From contig NZ_CP014571.1 of the NCBI RefSeq assembly GCF_017357425.1, forward strand, positions 2,852,001 through 2,916,000: DNA of 64,000 bases. Reading direction: 5' to 3'. This DNA is from Arthrobacter sp. D5-1 (GTDB taxonomy: Bacteria > Actinomycetota > Actinomycetes > Actinomycetales > Micrococcaceae). A program made the position numbers and the translations under genes. This document shows positions 37,501 to 46,574 of the stretch, piece after piece (the stretch's first letter is position 1; every line of letters starts with the position of its first letter). The notes below the pieces were generated by a model that did not search any database, was not told where the DNA came from, and saw only the letters and a program-made list of their open reading frames with translations.

Positions 37501-37974
37501 GTGGCAGAACGACTTATCCCGGGCGACGTTGCCCCCCACTTCACACTTCCCGACGAAACCGGCAAAAGCGTCAGCTTGTCGGACTTCCACGGGCGCAAAA
37601 CCATCGTGTACTTCTACCCTGCAGCCTCCACCCCGGGTTGCACCAAGGAAGCATGTGACTTCCGTGACACCCTGGCCTCGCTCCAGGCTGCAGGCTACGA
37701 CGTCGTTGGCGTCTCCCCCGATCCCGTCAAGGCACTGGCCAAGTTTGCAGCCGAAGAACAGTTGACGTTCCCGCTGCTCTCGGACGAGGACCATGCAGTG
37801 GCTGACTCTTACGCGGCCTGGGGCGAGAAGAAGAACTATGGCAAGACCTACATGGGATTGATCCGGTCCACCATTGTGGTGGACCCGGAGGGGAAAGTGT
37901 CCCTGGCGCAATACAACGTCCGCGCAACCGGGCATGTTGCCAAGCTTCGCCGGGACCTCAAGCTGGACAAGTAG
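37501..37974 (+). CDS. bcp: Thioredoxin-dependent peroxiredoxin, Bcp type
   Basis: The 157-residue cytoplasmic peroxidase reduces hydroperoxides with thioredoxin. Peroxidatic Cys47 and resolving Cys52 lie in PAASTPGCTKEACDF, the Bcp/PrxQ pattern with five-residue spacing. VGVSPDPVKALAKFAAEEQLTFPLLSD is also typical. The start is the GTG at 37501, six bases after AAGGAG; the frame is open to 36967 but this is antisense to the MarR gene. Tri-gene context with MarR and tRNAs gives no further role. Confidence 0.94.
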   Translation: MAERLIPGDVAPHFTLPDETGKSVSLSDFHGRKTIVYFYPAASTPGCTKEACDFRDTLASLQAAGYDVVGVSPDPVKALAKFAAEEQLTFPLLSDEDHAVADSYAAWGEKKNYGKTYMGLIRSTIVVDPEGKVSLAQYNVRATGHVAKLRRDLKLDK

Positions 37975-38027
37975 CGGGTACACTGGAGGCCGATGGCGGG
38001 CCGCCCCAGGGCACCGGCCATCAGCCA

Positions 38028-38109
38028 GCGCGAGTGGTGAAATTGGCAGACACGCAGGATTTAGGTTCCTGTGCCTTCGGGCGTGGGGGTTCAAGTCCCC
38101 CCTTGCGCA
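38028..38109 (+). tRNA. tRNA-Leu (TAG)
   Basis: An 82-base class II tRNA. The acceptor is GCGCGAG/CTTGCGC, the anticodon stem CAGGA/TCCTG with loop TTTAGGT (anticodon TAG), a variable arm TGCCTTCGGGCG, and the T arm GGGGGTTCAAGTCCCCC. CCA is not encoded. Confidence 0.96.
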
Positions 38110-38147
38110 CAGCATGAAACACACAGTGGCCATGGGCCACCCGGAAT

Positions 38148-38187
38148 ACCCCCGGTTGCAGAACTCTGCAGCACGGGGGTGTTTTTT
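38148..38187 (+). terminator. Terminator after tRNA-Leu
   Basis: ACCCCCG/CGGGGGT outer stem with inner GCAGA/TCTGC pairing, followed by GTTTTTT. Nothing else is seen before the next gene at 38313. Confidence 0.88.
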
Positions 38188-38312
38188 CCTCAAGCAGCGG
38201 GGATGGCTTCCTGAAAATGTGCTGGGAAGTGCACTCAGGACGTTCAACTAGACTGGAATGCGGTCTGGCCGAAGCCGGCCACAGCACTTCCAACCGGCTT
38301 GAGGGGACAAGA

Positions 38313-39980
38313 GTGGCAAGCAGCAAAATGCGGCGCCTGACCGTACAGTTCGGAGCTGCCGTAGCGGTTTTGGGGCTGGCAGCGTGCACGGGAACACCGG
38401 GCCCGGCACCGTCTTCGTCCTCCAGCAGCACCGCTCCGGTGGAGCCCACCGCCACCTTCAACTTCGGCACAGCATCCATGCCGCTGGGACTCGATCCCGC
38501 CATGACCGCGGATTCCGAGTCCTACCGTGTCACTCGGCAGGTCCTCGAAGGCTTGGTCGGCGTGGATGGCGCCACCGGTGAGACAACTCCACTTCTGGCT
38601 ACGGAGTGGAAAGACAGCAACAACGGGCTCAGCTACGATTTCACGCTCCGCTCCGAGGTAACCTTCCACGACGGCACTCCACTGGACGCTGCCGCTGTCT
38701 GCGCAAACTTCAATCGCTGGTTCACCTTTCCCTCTGAACTCCGGAAACAAGCACCCGGCATTTCGTTCCAAGGAGTGTTCAAGGCCTATTCCGATGAGCC
38801 GGTGTTCTCCATCTTCAAGGACTGCAAAGTGGTCTCGGCCAACGACGTCCAGATCAACCTGACGCGGCCCTTCACCGGTTTCCTGCAGGCGCTGACCCTC
38901 CCTGCTTTTGCCATATCCTCGCCCACCGCCCTTGAAGCGCAAAAGGCGAATGTGCTGAACCAGACCTTGAACGGCCAGGCCGTGTCCGCCTATGCCAGCC
39001 ACCCCGTAGGCACGGGCCCCTATGAATTCAGCGCTTGGGATGAGAACAGACTCACGCTCTCCACGTACAAGGGCTACTGGGGCAACAGGGGCCAAATAGC
39101 CACCATCAATTTCATCCCATTCGATCGCGCCGAAACGCGGCAGCAGGCCCTCCTGGACGGGAAGATCGACGCTTACGACCTGGTAACACCCGGAACCTTT
39201 GACCAACTGGTCAAGAAGGGTGTCCAGATTATCCAGCGCGACCCGTTCTCCGTGATGTACCTCGGGATCAACCAAGCCGTGGCGCCCTTGGAGAAGCTCG
39301 AAGTCCGCCAGGCCATCGAAATGGCAGTAGACAAGGAAACGCTGATCCGGCGGTTCTTCATCGACAACACTGCACAGGCCTCACAGTTCGTGCCGCCCAA
39401 GCTCAGTGGGTTCAACAACAACGCCCCGTCCCTCGGGTACAACCCGGAGAAGGCCAAGGAACTTCTGGAAAAGGCGGGCTACAAGGGTGAGGAAATCAAG
39501 TTCTACTACCCGCTGAACGCCACCCGCGCCTACATGCCCACTCCCGAGAAGATCTATGCCGAAATCAGCCGCCAACTGGTTGCTGTTGGCTTCAACATCA
39601 AGCCAGTGCCGGTTGACTGGGAGGGTGGCTACCTGCAGCGGGTCCAGTCGGCGGGAGATCGTGGACTGCACCTTCTGGGCTGGAACGGCTCCTACGCCGA
39701 CGCCGATAACTTCCTGGGGCCGCTCTTCGGCGAAACCCGGCCAGAGTTCGGCTATGCGGATTCGGAAGTCTTCCACAAGATCGAGCGGGCACGCGCCATG
39801 CCCGACGGAGACGACCGCAACGCCCAGTACCAGGCCATCAACGCAGAGATCGCGGCCTCGGTACCGGCAGTGCCGATCGCCTTCCCCATCTCCGCTTTGG
39901 CGTTGTCCAACAAGGTGGAAAGCTACCCGGCTTCACCGGTCCTCAACGAAGTTTTCACGAACGTCCGCTTAAAGCCTTGA
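38313..39980 (+). CDS. ABC transporter substrate-binding lipoprotein (peptide/nickel type)
   Basis: The 555 residues start at the GTG at 38313, after GAGGGGAC. The signal ends in lipobox GLAAC (Cys25), then a Ser-rich linker. The family-5 binding fold shows SESYRVTRQVLEGLVG, ATEWKDSNNGLSYDFTLRSEVTFHDGTPLDAA, HPVGTGPYEFSAWD and VRQAIEMAVDKETLI. It would bind oligopeptides or similar ligands outside the membrane. No permease or ATPase gene is adjacent, so it is an orphan that must share a transporter encoded elsewhere. Confidence 0.9.
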   Translation: MASSKMRRLTVQFGAAVAVLGLAACTGTPGPAPSSSSSSTAPVEPTATFNFGTASMPLGLDPAMTADSESYRVTRQVLEGLVGVDGATGETTPLLATEWKDSNNGLSYDFTLRSEVTFHDGTPLDAAAVCANFNRWFTFPSELRKQAPGISFQGVFKAYSDEPVFSIFKDCKVVSANDVQINLTRPFTGFLQALTLPAFAISSPTALEAQKANVLNQTLNGQAVSAYASHPVGTGPYEFSAWDENRLTLSTYKGYWGNRGQIATINFIPFDRAETRQQALLDGKIDAYDLVTPGTFDQLVKKGVQIIQRDPFSVMYLGINQAVAPLEKLEVRQAIEMAVDKETLIRRFFIDNTAQASQFVPPKLSGFNNNAPSLGYNPEKAKELLEKAGYKGEEIKFYYPLNATRAYMPTPEKIYAEISRQLVAVGFNIKPVPVDWEGGYLQRVQSAGDRGLHLLGWNGSYADADNFLGPLFGETRPEFGYADSEVFHKIERARAMPDGDDRNAQYQAINAEIAASVPAVPIAFPISALALSNKVESYPASPVLNEVFTNVRLKP

Positions 39981-40059
39981 CGTTCGCCCGCAATTTCAGT
40001 ATTGGGTCTTCGCGGGGATATTCTGTGACAGCCAGTGCCGCCGCTAACGGAGATTGATC

Positions 40060-41565
40060 GTGACCTTCATTTCCAAGACTCAACATGCCGACGTCGTCCT
40101 TATTGGCGGCGGAATCATGAGTGCCACCCTTGGTGCGTTCATCAAGCAACTCGAACCCACCTGGACCATCTCCCTGTTCGAACGACTCGACGAAGCGGGG
40201 CTTGAGAGCTCCGGACCGTGGAACAACGCCGGCACCGGGCATGCCGCGCTGTGTGAGCTTAACTACTCCCCCGCAGCCAAAGACGGCTCCGTGGACCCTT
40301 CCAAGGCCCTCCACATCAACGAGCAGTTCCAACTGTCACGTCAGTTCTGGTCCCACCTGGTGGACACCAAAGTCATTGGATCCCCCAAGGGCTTCATCAA
40401 CACCGTCCCGCACATGAGCTTCGTCATTGGCGACGACCACGCGAACTTCCTCAAGACCCGGTACGAGGCACTCAAGCCCAATACGCTGTTCCGCAGCATG
40501 GAATACACCGAGGACCAGGACCAGATCGCACAATGGGCTCCCCTGATCGTCAAGGGACGGGACCGCAAGCAGCGCGTGGCCGCTACCCGCGCAGCTGAAG
40601 GCACCGACGTCGACTTCGGCGCCCTGACGCGTGAGCTCACAACCTACCTGCAGGACAGTGGTGCCGAGGTCAACTACGGGCACGACGTCACCAACATCAG
40701 CCGCGCATCCGGTGGTGGATGGGACCTGTCCATCAAGCACCCCAAGTCCGGCGAGCACGGCCGCATCCACGCGAAGTTTGTCTTCGTGGGAGCAGGCGGC
40801 GGTGCCCTCCACCTGCTTCAGGCCTCCGGTATTCCTGAGAGCAAGGGCTACGGCGGTTTCCCCGTTTCCGGCCAGTTTTTCCGCTGCACCGACGACGCCA
40901 TCACGTCACAGCACAGCGCCAAGGTTTACGGCCAGGCATCCGTGGGCGCGCCGCCCATGTCCGTCCCGCACTTGGATACCCGCTACGTGGACGGCAAGCG
41001 CTCCCTCCTGTTCGGCCCGTACGCCGGTTTCTCCACCAACTTCCTGAAGACCTCCAGCTACCTGGATCTTCCGCTGTCCATCCGACCCGGAAACATCATT
41101 CCCATGTTGGCTGTGGCCAAGGACAACATGGACCTCACCGCGTACCTCATCAAAGAGGTTGCCAAGCGGCACGAGGCCAAGGTTGAGGCTCTGCGTGAGT
41201 ACTACCCCGAGGCATCCGGTGGCAACTGGGAACTGATTACCGCTGGCCAGCGTGTACAAATCATCAAGAAGCACCCTCAGAAGGGTGGCGTCCTGCAGTT
41301 CGGCACCGAGGTCATTGCCTCCCGCGATGGTTCCATTGGCGCGCTGCTGGGTGCCTCGCCGGGCGCTTCCACGGCGGTACCGATCATGATCGAGCTGCTG
41401 CAGAAGTCCTTCCCCAAGAACTTCAAGGGCTGGCAGTCCAGGCTCAAGGACATGATGCCTGGCTATGGCGTCAAGCTCAACGAGAACCCTGAGCTCGCTG
41501 CCGAACTGGAAGCAAGCACCGCGCGGTCGCTGCAGCTTGACGTGGCCAACGCCGTCCAAAGCTAG
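40060..41565 (+). CDS. mqo: Malate:quinone oxidoreductase
   Basis: Membrane-associated FAD enzyme oxidising malate to oxaloacetate with quinone reduction in the TCA cycle. The 501 residues start at the GTG at 40060, eight bases after GGAGA. Seen: [24 protein letters not shown] (FAD site), [44 protein letters not shown] and [15 protein letters not shown]. Length and motifs are standard for Mqo. Confidence 0.97.
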   Translation: MTFISKTQHADVVLIGGGIMSATLGAFIKQLEPTWTISLFERLDEAGLESSGPWNNAGTGHAALCELNYSPAAKDGSVDPSKALHINEQFQLSRQFWSHLVDTKVIGSPKGFINTVPHMSFVIGDDHANFLKTRYEALKPNTLFRSMEYTEDQDQIAQWAPLIVKGRDRKQRVAATRAAEGTDVDFGALTRELTTYLQDSGAEVNYGHDVTNISRASGGGWDLSIKHPKSGEHGRIHAKFVFVGAGGGALHLLQASGIPESKGYGGFPVSGQFFRCTDDAITSQHSAKVYGQASVGAPPMSVPHLDTRYVDGKRSLLFGPYAGFSTNFLKTSSYLDLPLSIRPGNIIPMLAVAKDNMDLTAYLIKEVAKRHEAKVEALREYYPEASGGNWELITAGQRVQIIKKHPQKGGVLQFGTEVIASRDGSIGALLGASPGASTAVPIMIELLQKSFPKNFKGWQSRLKDMMPGYGVKLNENPELAAELEASTARSLQLDVANAVQS

Positions 41566-41632
41566 GCCATACCCGGGGCTGCGGCCGGTTCCCGTCAGAC
41601 GAATCGTTACGTAGACCCTGGGAGTCAATGCA

Positions 41633-44600
41633 ATGTTCCGCCTGGCCAAGCTTTCTCTGGGAAACCGGGCCCTGATCGCGCTGATCACCGTCTTTGCGGC
41701 GGTGTTCGGCGTGATCACCATGGGATCCCTGAAGCAGGAACTCATTCCGTCCATCGAGTTCCCGCAGATCACTGTGGTGACCTCCATGCCCGGAGCTTCC
41801 CCGGAGGTCGTGGACAAGCAATTGAGCCAGCCCCTGGAAACAGCACTGAACAGTGTTGAGGGACTGGAGTCCACCACGTCGACCTCCCGCAATGGTGTAT
41901 CGCAGATCACCATGGTATTCACCTACGGGTCCAACCTTGACCGGGCACGGAACCAGATCGACCGGGCCATCTCCAACGCCAAGCGGGTGCTGCCCGCCGA
42001 CGTCGAGCCCCAGTCCATTGCCGGGAACATCAGCGATTTCCCCATCGTCTACTTGGCCGTATCCTCGGACAAGCCCCTCAGTGAACTCAATGCCGACCTC
42101 TTGCGGCTAAGCGTTCCCCGGCTCCAGAAAATCGACGGCGTCCGCGGCGCCGATGTGACGGGCGGGGCCAGCCAGCACATCCTGATCCAGCCCCGTCCGG
42201 CAGACCTGGCCAGCAGCGGTGCATCCATCCAGGCCATCAGTAATGCCCTGAAGAACAACGGAACCTTGGTCCCCGTAGGCACCATCGAGGACCAAGGCAA
42301 GACGTTGTCCCTCCAGCTGGGCAGTCCCGTGGATTCCCTGGACATCATTAAGGGACTTCCCCTGACAGGGGCAAAGAATGCTGCCACCATCGGGGCAGTG
42401 GCCGACGTCAGCATCGAGGACGACGCCGCTACCTCCATCACGCGCACCAATGGCAAGCCGACGCTGGCACTGTCCGTCACCAAAAAGCCCGAGGGCGATA
42501 CTGTGGCGATCTCGCATGCCGTGCGCGATGCGATCGGACCCATGCAGGACGAACTGGGCAACAACGCCACCTTCACGCCGGTCTTCGATCAGGCCCCGTT
42601 CATCGAGAAGTCCATCAAGGACCTCACCACCGAAGGCCTTCTTGGACTGGGCTTCGCTGTGGCCGTCATCCTGGTATTCCTGATGTCCGTGCGGTCCACC
42701 CTGGTGACCGCCGTCTCCATACCGCTGTCCCTTTTGATCACCTTCATAGGCATCTACGCCACCGGCTACTCACTGAACATCCTCACTTTGGGCGCACTGA
42801 CCATTGCGATCGGACGTGTGGTGGATGACTCCATCGTGGTGATCGAGAACATCAAGCGACACCTCAGCTACGGCGAACACAAGCTCACCGCCATCCTGAC
42901 TTCCATCCGTGAAGTCGCCGGAGCCATCACGGCCTCCACACTGACCACCGTGGCCGTCTTCCTGCCCATCGCCTTTGTGGGTGACCTCGCTGGAGAGCTG
43001 TTCCGGCCGTTCGCCCTCACAGTGACCATCGCGCTGTTGTCGTCATTGTTGGTTTCGCTCACGATCGTTCCGGTGCTGGCCTACTGGTTCCTCGCGTCCC
43101 CGGCAAAGGGCGCTGATGCGGCGGCCTCCACCCAGGAGGCGGCAAAGAAGGCCCGGGACGCCGAGCAAAAGAGCAGGCTCCAGCGCGGTTACCTTCCGAT
43201 CCTCGCGAAAACACAAAAGCACCCGGTCATCACGCTGTCGGCCGCGGCTTTGGTGCTCGTGGCGACCGTTGCCGTTTCACCGCTTCTGGCCACCGACCTG
43301 CTGGGCCGCTCCGGCGAGAACAGCATGACCGTACGTCAGGTCCTGCCCGCCGGGACAAGCCTGCAGGCCACCAGCGATGAAGCCGCCAAAATCGAAGACG
43401 CCCTGAAGGGCATCAACGGCATCAAGGACGTGCAGGTCACGTCCGGAAATGCGCAGACAGGCTTCGCTGCCCTGACATCAACCGGTTCGTCCAACTCGAC
43501 GTTCACCATTGTCACCGACGAGAAAGTGAACCAGGCCAAGCTCCAGGATGAGGTTAGATCACAACTTGAAGGTGCCGCGGGGAAGGTTACCGTCGGGTCC
43601 CAGCAAGGCGGCTTCGGTACATCCTCCACAGTGGACATCACCATCCGGGCGGCTAACTCCGCCGACCTCCAGACTGCCAGCGACGCCATGGTAAAGGCCA
43701 TGGACGGGGTGCCGGGCAGTTCCGAGGTAGCTACCAACCTCGCGTCCAAGCAATCGGTGGTCCAAGTCCGCGTTGACCGCGCCAAAGCTGTTGCAGCCGG
43801 CTTGACGGAGGAACAGGTAGGGGCCTTCCTGGCCACCACCGTCAGCCCCATCCCTGCCGGTACCGTCCGGATCGATACCAACGACTACCCGGTACAGATC
43901 GGTGAGGGCACACGCTTCACCAGCATCGCTTCAGTCCGGGCACTCCAGCTACCCACAGCACGCGGCGGGGTGGCTTTGGAGTCCATTGCCGCGGTCGAGC
44001 AGGTTGATACTCCTGTCTCCATCACCAGCAGCAACGGGCAACGCACCGCGCGGGTGACCGTGACGCCGTCAGGTTCCAACCTGGGCAGCGTGAGCACCGC
44101 CGTTCAGGAGCGCCTGGCATCAGTGGATCTTCCGGCCGGGGTCACCGCCACCATCGGCGGTGCCACAACCCAGCAGGCCGAGTCTTTCCGGCAGTTGGGC
44201 CTGGCACTACTGGCGGCCATCGCGATCGTTTACGTCATCATGGTGGCCGCATTCAAGTCACTCATCCAACCGCTGATCCTGCTGGTGTCGGTTCCTTTCG
44301 CCGCCACGGGCGCCGTCGGCTTGCTGTTGGTGACCGGTGTTCCGCTGGGCTTGCCTTCGCTGATCGGCATGCTGATGCTGGTGGGCATCGTGGTGACCAA
44401 CGCAATCGTCCTGATCGACCTCATCAACCAGTACCGCAAGCCCCACGATGGCAGCCCGGGCATGAACGTGGCAGACGCCATCACGCACGGTGCCCGCCAG
44501 CGCCTCCGCCCCATCCTGATGACGGCATTGGCCACGGTGTTCGCACTGACGCCCATGGCCTTGGGACTCACGGGCGGCGGCGGGTTCATTTCACAGCCCC

Positions 44601-44833
44601 TGGCCATTGTGGTGATCGGCGGGCTGGTCTCCTCCACGGCCTTGACGCTGGTGCTGGTCCCGGTACTTTACAAGCTGGTGGAGGGACGCCGGGAGAAGAA
44701 GGACCTGCTGAACGCCCTGCAGGACAAGCCGACGCCGACCGGAAGCGGCTCGTCGGACGAGTTCCAGGATTGGACCACGGGCATGATTCCCAGGGTCAAG
44801 GGCCGCCGCGCAGCCCACCATCCCGGCGAATAG
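41633..44833 (+). CDS. Efflux RND permease, AcrB/HAE1-like
   Basis: At 1066 residues it has the full RND layout. TM1 is near residues 12-30, then a large external loop, TM2-6 about 330-490, a second external loop and TM8-12 at about 860-1030. TM4 holds GRVVDDSIVVIEN, whose two aspartates are the proton-relay pair. EVAGAITASTLTTVAVFLPIAF is the family D-motif region. No periplasmic adaptor or outer-membrane factor is nearby, as with Bacillus SwrC in monoderms. Probable proton-driven export of lipopeptide, drug or lipid. GGGAG lies before the ATG. Confidence 0.9.
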   Translation: MFRLAKLSLGNRALIALITVFAAVFGVITMGSLKQELIPSIEFPQITVVTSMPGASPEVVDKQLSQPLETALNSVEGLESTTSTSRNGVSQITMVFTYGSNLDRARNQIDRAISNAKRVLPADVEPQSIAGNISDFPIVYLAVSSDKPLSELNADLLRLSVPRLQKIDGVRGADVTGGASQHILIQPRPADLASSGASIQAISNALKNNGTLVPVGTIEDQGKTLSLQLGSPVDSLDIIKGLPLTGAKNAATIGAVADVSIEDDAATSITRTNGKPTLALSVTKKPEGDTVAISHAVRDAIGPMQDELGNNATFTPVFDQAPFIEKSIKDLTTEGLLGLGFAVAVILVFLMSVRSTLVTAVSIPLSLLITFIGIYATGYSLNILTLGALTIAIGRVVDDSIVVIENIKRHLSYGEHKLTAILTSIREVAGAITASTLTTVAVFLPIAFVGDLAGELFRPFALTVTIALLSSLLVSLTIVPVLAYWFLASPAKGADAAASTQEAAKKARDAEQKSRLQRGYLPILAKTQKHPVITLSAAALVLVATVAVSPLLATDLLGRSGENSMTVRQVLPAGTSLQATSDEAAKIEDALKGINGIKDVQVTSGNAQTGFAALTSTGSSNSTFTIVTDEKVNQAKLQDEVRSQLEGAAGKVTVGSQQGGFGTSSTVDITIRAANSADLQTASDAMVKAMDGVPGSSEVATNLASKQSVVQVRVDRAKAVAAGLTEEQVGAFLATTVSPIPAGTVRIDTNDYPVQIGEGTRFTSIASVRALQLPTARGGVALESIAAVEQVDTPVSITSSNGQRTARVTVTPSGSNLGSVSTAVQERLASVDLPAGVTATIGGATTQQAESFRQLGLALLAAIAIVYVIMVAAFKSLIQPLILLVSVPFAATGAVGLLLVTGVPLGLPSLIGMLMLVGIVVTNAIVLIDLINQYRKPHDGSPGMNVADAITHGARQRLRPILMTALATVFALTPMALGLTGGGGFISQPLAIVVIGGLVSSTALTLVLVPVLYKLVEGRREKKDLLNALQDKPTPTGSGSSDEFQDWTTGMIPRVKGRRAAHHPGE

Positions 44834-44861
44834 CAGCCACCGCCAACAGACTCACCTTGCA

Positions 44862-44892
44862 GGCAGGGCCGGGAACAATTCCCGGCCCTGCC
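44862..44892 (+). terminator. Hairpin after the RND gene
   Basis: Perfect 14-bp stem GGCAGGGCCGGGAA and its complement with a CAA loop, 28 bases past the stop. The U-tract is weak (CTGTTA). Confidence 0.7.
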
Positions 44893-44911
44893 CTGTTACA
44901 GGTACCGATAC

Positions 44912-44923
44912 ATGCAAATGCAT
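44912..44923. promoter_or_regulatory. Operator candidate of the monooxygenase-MarR operon
   Basis: Palindrome ATGCA-AA-TGCAT about 60 bases before the monooxygenase start, just upstream of a TACACT -10-like box at 44934. MarR proteins commonly bind such sites to repress their own operon. Confidence 0.45.
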
Positions 44924-44982
44924 CTAGTTTGAGGTACACTGTTGAAAGAGCCCGGGACCACGGGCAGGGAGAAAGGCACATC

Positions 44983-46107
44983 ATGCAGATCGGCGTATTC
45001 AGCGTCAGCGACATCACCACTGACCCCACCACGGGCCACACGCCCACGGAAAACGAACGCATCAAGGCGTCCGTTGCCATCGCCAAAAAGGTCGAAGAAA
45101 TCGGTATGGATGTCTACGCCCTGGGCGAGCACCACAACCGGCCGTTCTTCTCCTCCTCCCCCACCACCACACTGGCTTACATCGCCGCGCAGACCGAGCG
45201 CATCACGCTCTCCACTGCAACCACGCTCATCACCACCAATGATCCGGTGAAGATTGCCGAAGACTTCGCCATGCTTCAGCACCTCTCCGACGGCCGCGTG
45301 GACCTGGTCCTCGGCCGTGGCAACACGGCGCCGGTCTACCCCTGGTTCGGCAAGAACATCCAGGACGGCGTCGAACTCGCGATCGAAAACTACAGCCTGC
45401 TCCGCAAGCTGTGGGATGAGGACACCGTCAATTGGTCCGGCAAGTTCCGCACGCCGCTGCAGAACTTCACCTCCACTCCTCGACCGCTCGACGGCGTGGC
45501 TCCGTTCGTGTGGCACGGTTCCATCCGTACGCCGCAGATCGCAGAGGTTGCTGCGTACTTTGGCGATGGCTTCTTTGCCAACAACATCTTCTGGCCCAAG
45601 GAGCACTACCAGCAGCTGATCGGCCTCTACCGCGAGCGTTACGAGCACTATGGACACGGCAAGGCAGATCAGGCGATTGTGGGCCTCGGCGGGCAATTCT
45701 TCATGAGGAAGAACTCCCAGGACGCTGTCAAGGAATTCCGCCCGTACTTCGACAATGCGCCGGTCTACGGCCACGGACCGTCGCTGGAGGACTTCACCTC
45801 CCAGACGCCATTGACCGTAGGAAGCCCCCAGGAAGTCATTGAAAAGACCCTGACCTTCCGCGAGGCCTTTGGGGACTACCAGCGCCAACTGTTCCTGATC
45901 GACCACGCCGGCCTTCCCCTGAAGACTGTCCTGGAGCAGTTGGACCTCTTCGGCGAGGAAGTCCTTCCCGTCCTGCGCAAGGAATATGCTGCCATGAAGC
46001 CGGCACACGTGCCGGATGCTCCGACGCACGCATCCCGCGTTGCCGCAGCATTGGAAGAAAAAGTCAGCGAATCCGCAACTGCCGGTGCCGCGGGGCAGGA
46101 CGCCTGA
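44983..46107 (+). CDS. LLM-class flavin-dependent monooxygenase
   Basis: The 374-residue bacterial-luciferase-like TIM-barrel enzyme is probably FMN-dependent. Start ATG at 44983 (MQIGVFSVSDITTDPTTG) after AGAAAGG. Seen: MDVYALGEHHNRPFFSSSPTTTLAYIA, TERITLSTATTLITTNDPVKIAEDFAMLQHLSDGRVDLVLGRGN in outline, and WHGSIRTPQIAEVAAYFGDGFFANNIF. The segments place it in the CE1758-type subgroup as I recall it; substrate is unknown. Its stop overlaps the MarR start (TGATG). Confidence 0.87.
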   Translation: MQIGVFSVSDITTDPTTGHTPTENERIKASVAIAKKVEEIGMDVYALGEHHNRPFFSSSPTTTLAYIAAQTERITLSTATTLITTNDPVKIAEDFAMLQHLSDGRVDLVLGRGNTAPVYPWFGKNIQDGVELAIENYSLLRKLWDEDTVNWSGKFRTPLQNFTSTPRPLDGVAPFVWHGSIRTPQIAEVAAYFGDGFFANNIFWPKEHYQQLIGLYRERYEHYGHGKADQAIVGLGGQFFMRKNSQDAVKEFRPYFDNAPVYGHGPSLEDFTSQTPLTVGSPQEVIEKTLTFREAFGDYQRQLFLIDHAGLPLKTVLEQLDLFGEEVLPVLRKEYAAMKPAHVPDAPTHASRVAAALEEKVSESATAGAAGQDA

Positions 46108-46574
46108 TGTCCGGTCCAACGGGCGCTGCGTCCTCCGCCGTTCGCCTCGCCGCCGAAACCTGGGAGTCGTTGTTCCGCTCCCAGGTGGCGGTGATGCGGA
46201 AGCTTCAGTCAGGACCGGCGTTCAAAACCCTTCCAGTCAAGGAATACGACGTTCTTTTTACGCTCTCCAAGTGCCCGTCGGGGCAGCTCCGGCTCAACGA
46301 AATCAACGACAAAGTGCTGTTGAGCCAGTCGAGCCTGAGCCGCTTGGTGGACCGTCTTGAGAAGCGCGGTTTGGTGGAGCGGACGGCAGCCCCCGACGAC
46401 GGCCGCGGAGTGTTGCTCTCACTCACCGAAGCGGGCAGCGAACTTCAAAAAACGATCGGGCGGGAACACGTGCGGGACATCGCCCACTTGGTGGGACCGG
46501 CCCTCACCCCCGAAGAACAGCGCGAACTCCTTCGTCTAACGGAAAAACTCCGTGCGTCCGTGGCGGGACACTAA
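46107..46574 (+). CDS. MarR-family regulator of the monooxygenase operon
   Basis: The 155-residue protein has a winged helix: LRLNEINDKVLLSQSSLSRLVDRLEKRGLVERTAAPDDGRGVLLSLTEAG in outline, about residues 60-110. It is translationally coupled to the monooxygenase by a one-base overlap (TGATG), implying autoregulation of the pair. The likely site is ATGCAAATGCAT at 44912. Its stop overlaps the convergent transglutaminase gene by four bases. Confidence 0.87.
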   Translation: MSGPTGAASSAVRLAAETWESLFRSQVAVMRKLQSGPAFKTLPVKEYDVLFTLSKCPSGQLRLNEINDKVLLSQSSLSRLVDRLEKRGLVERTAAPDDGRGVLLSLTEAGSELQKTIGREHVRDIAHLVGPALTPEEQRELLRLTEKLRASVAGH

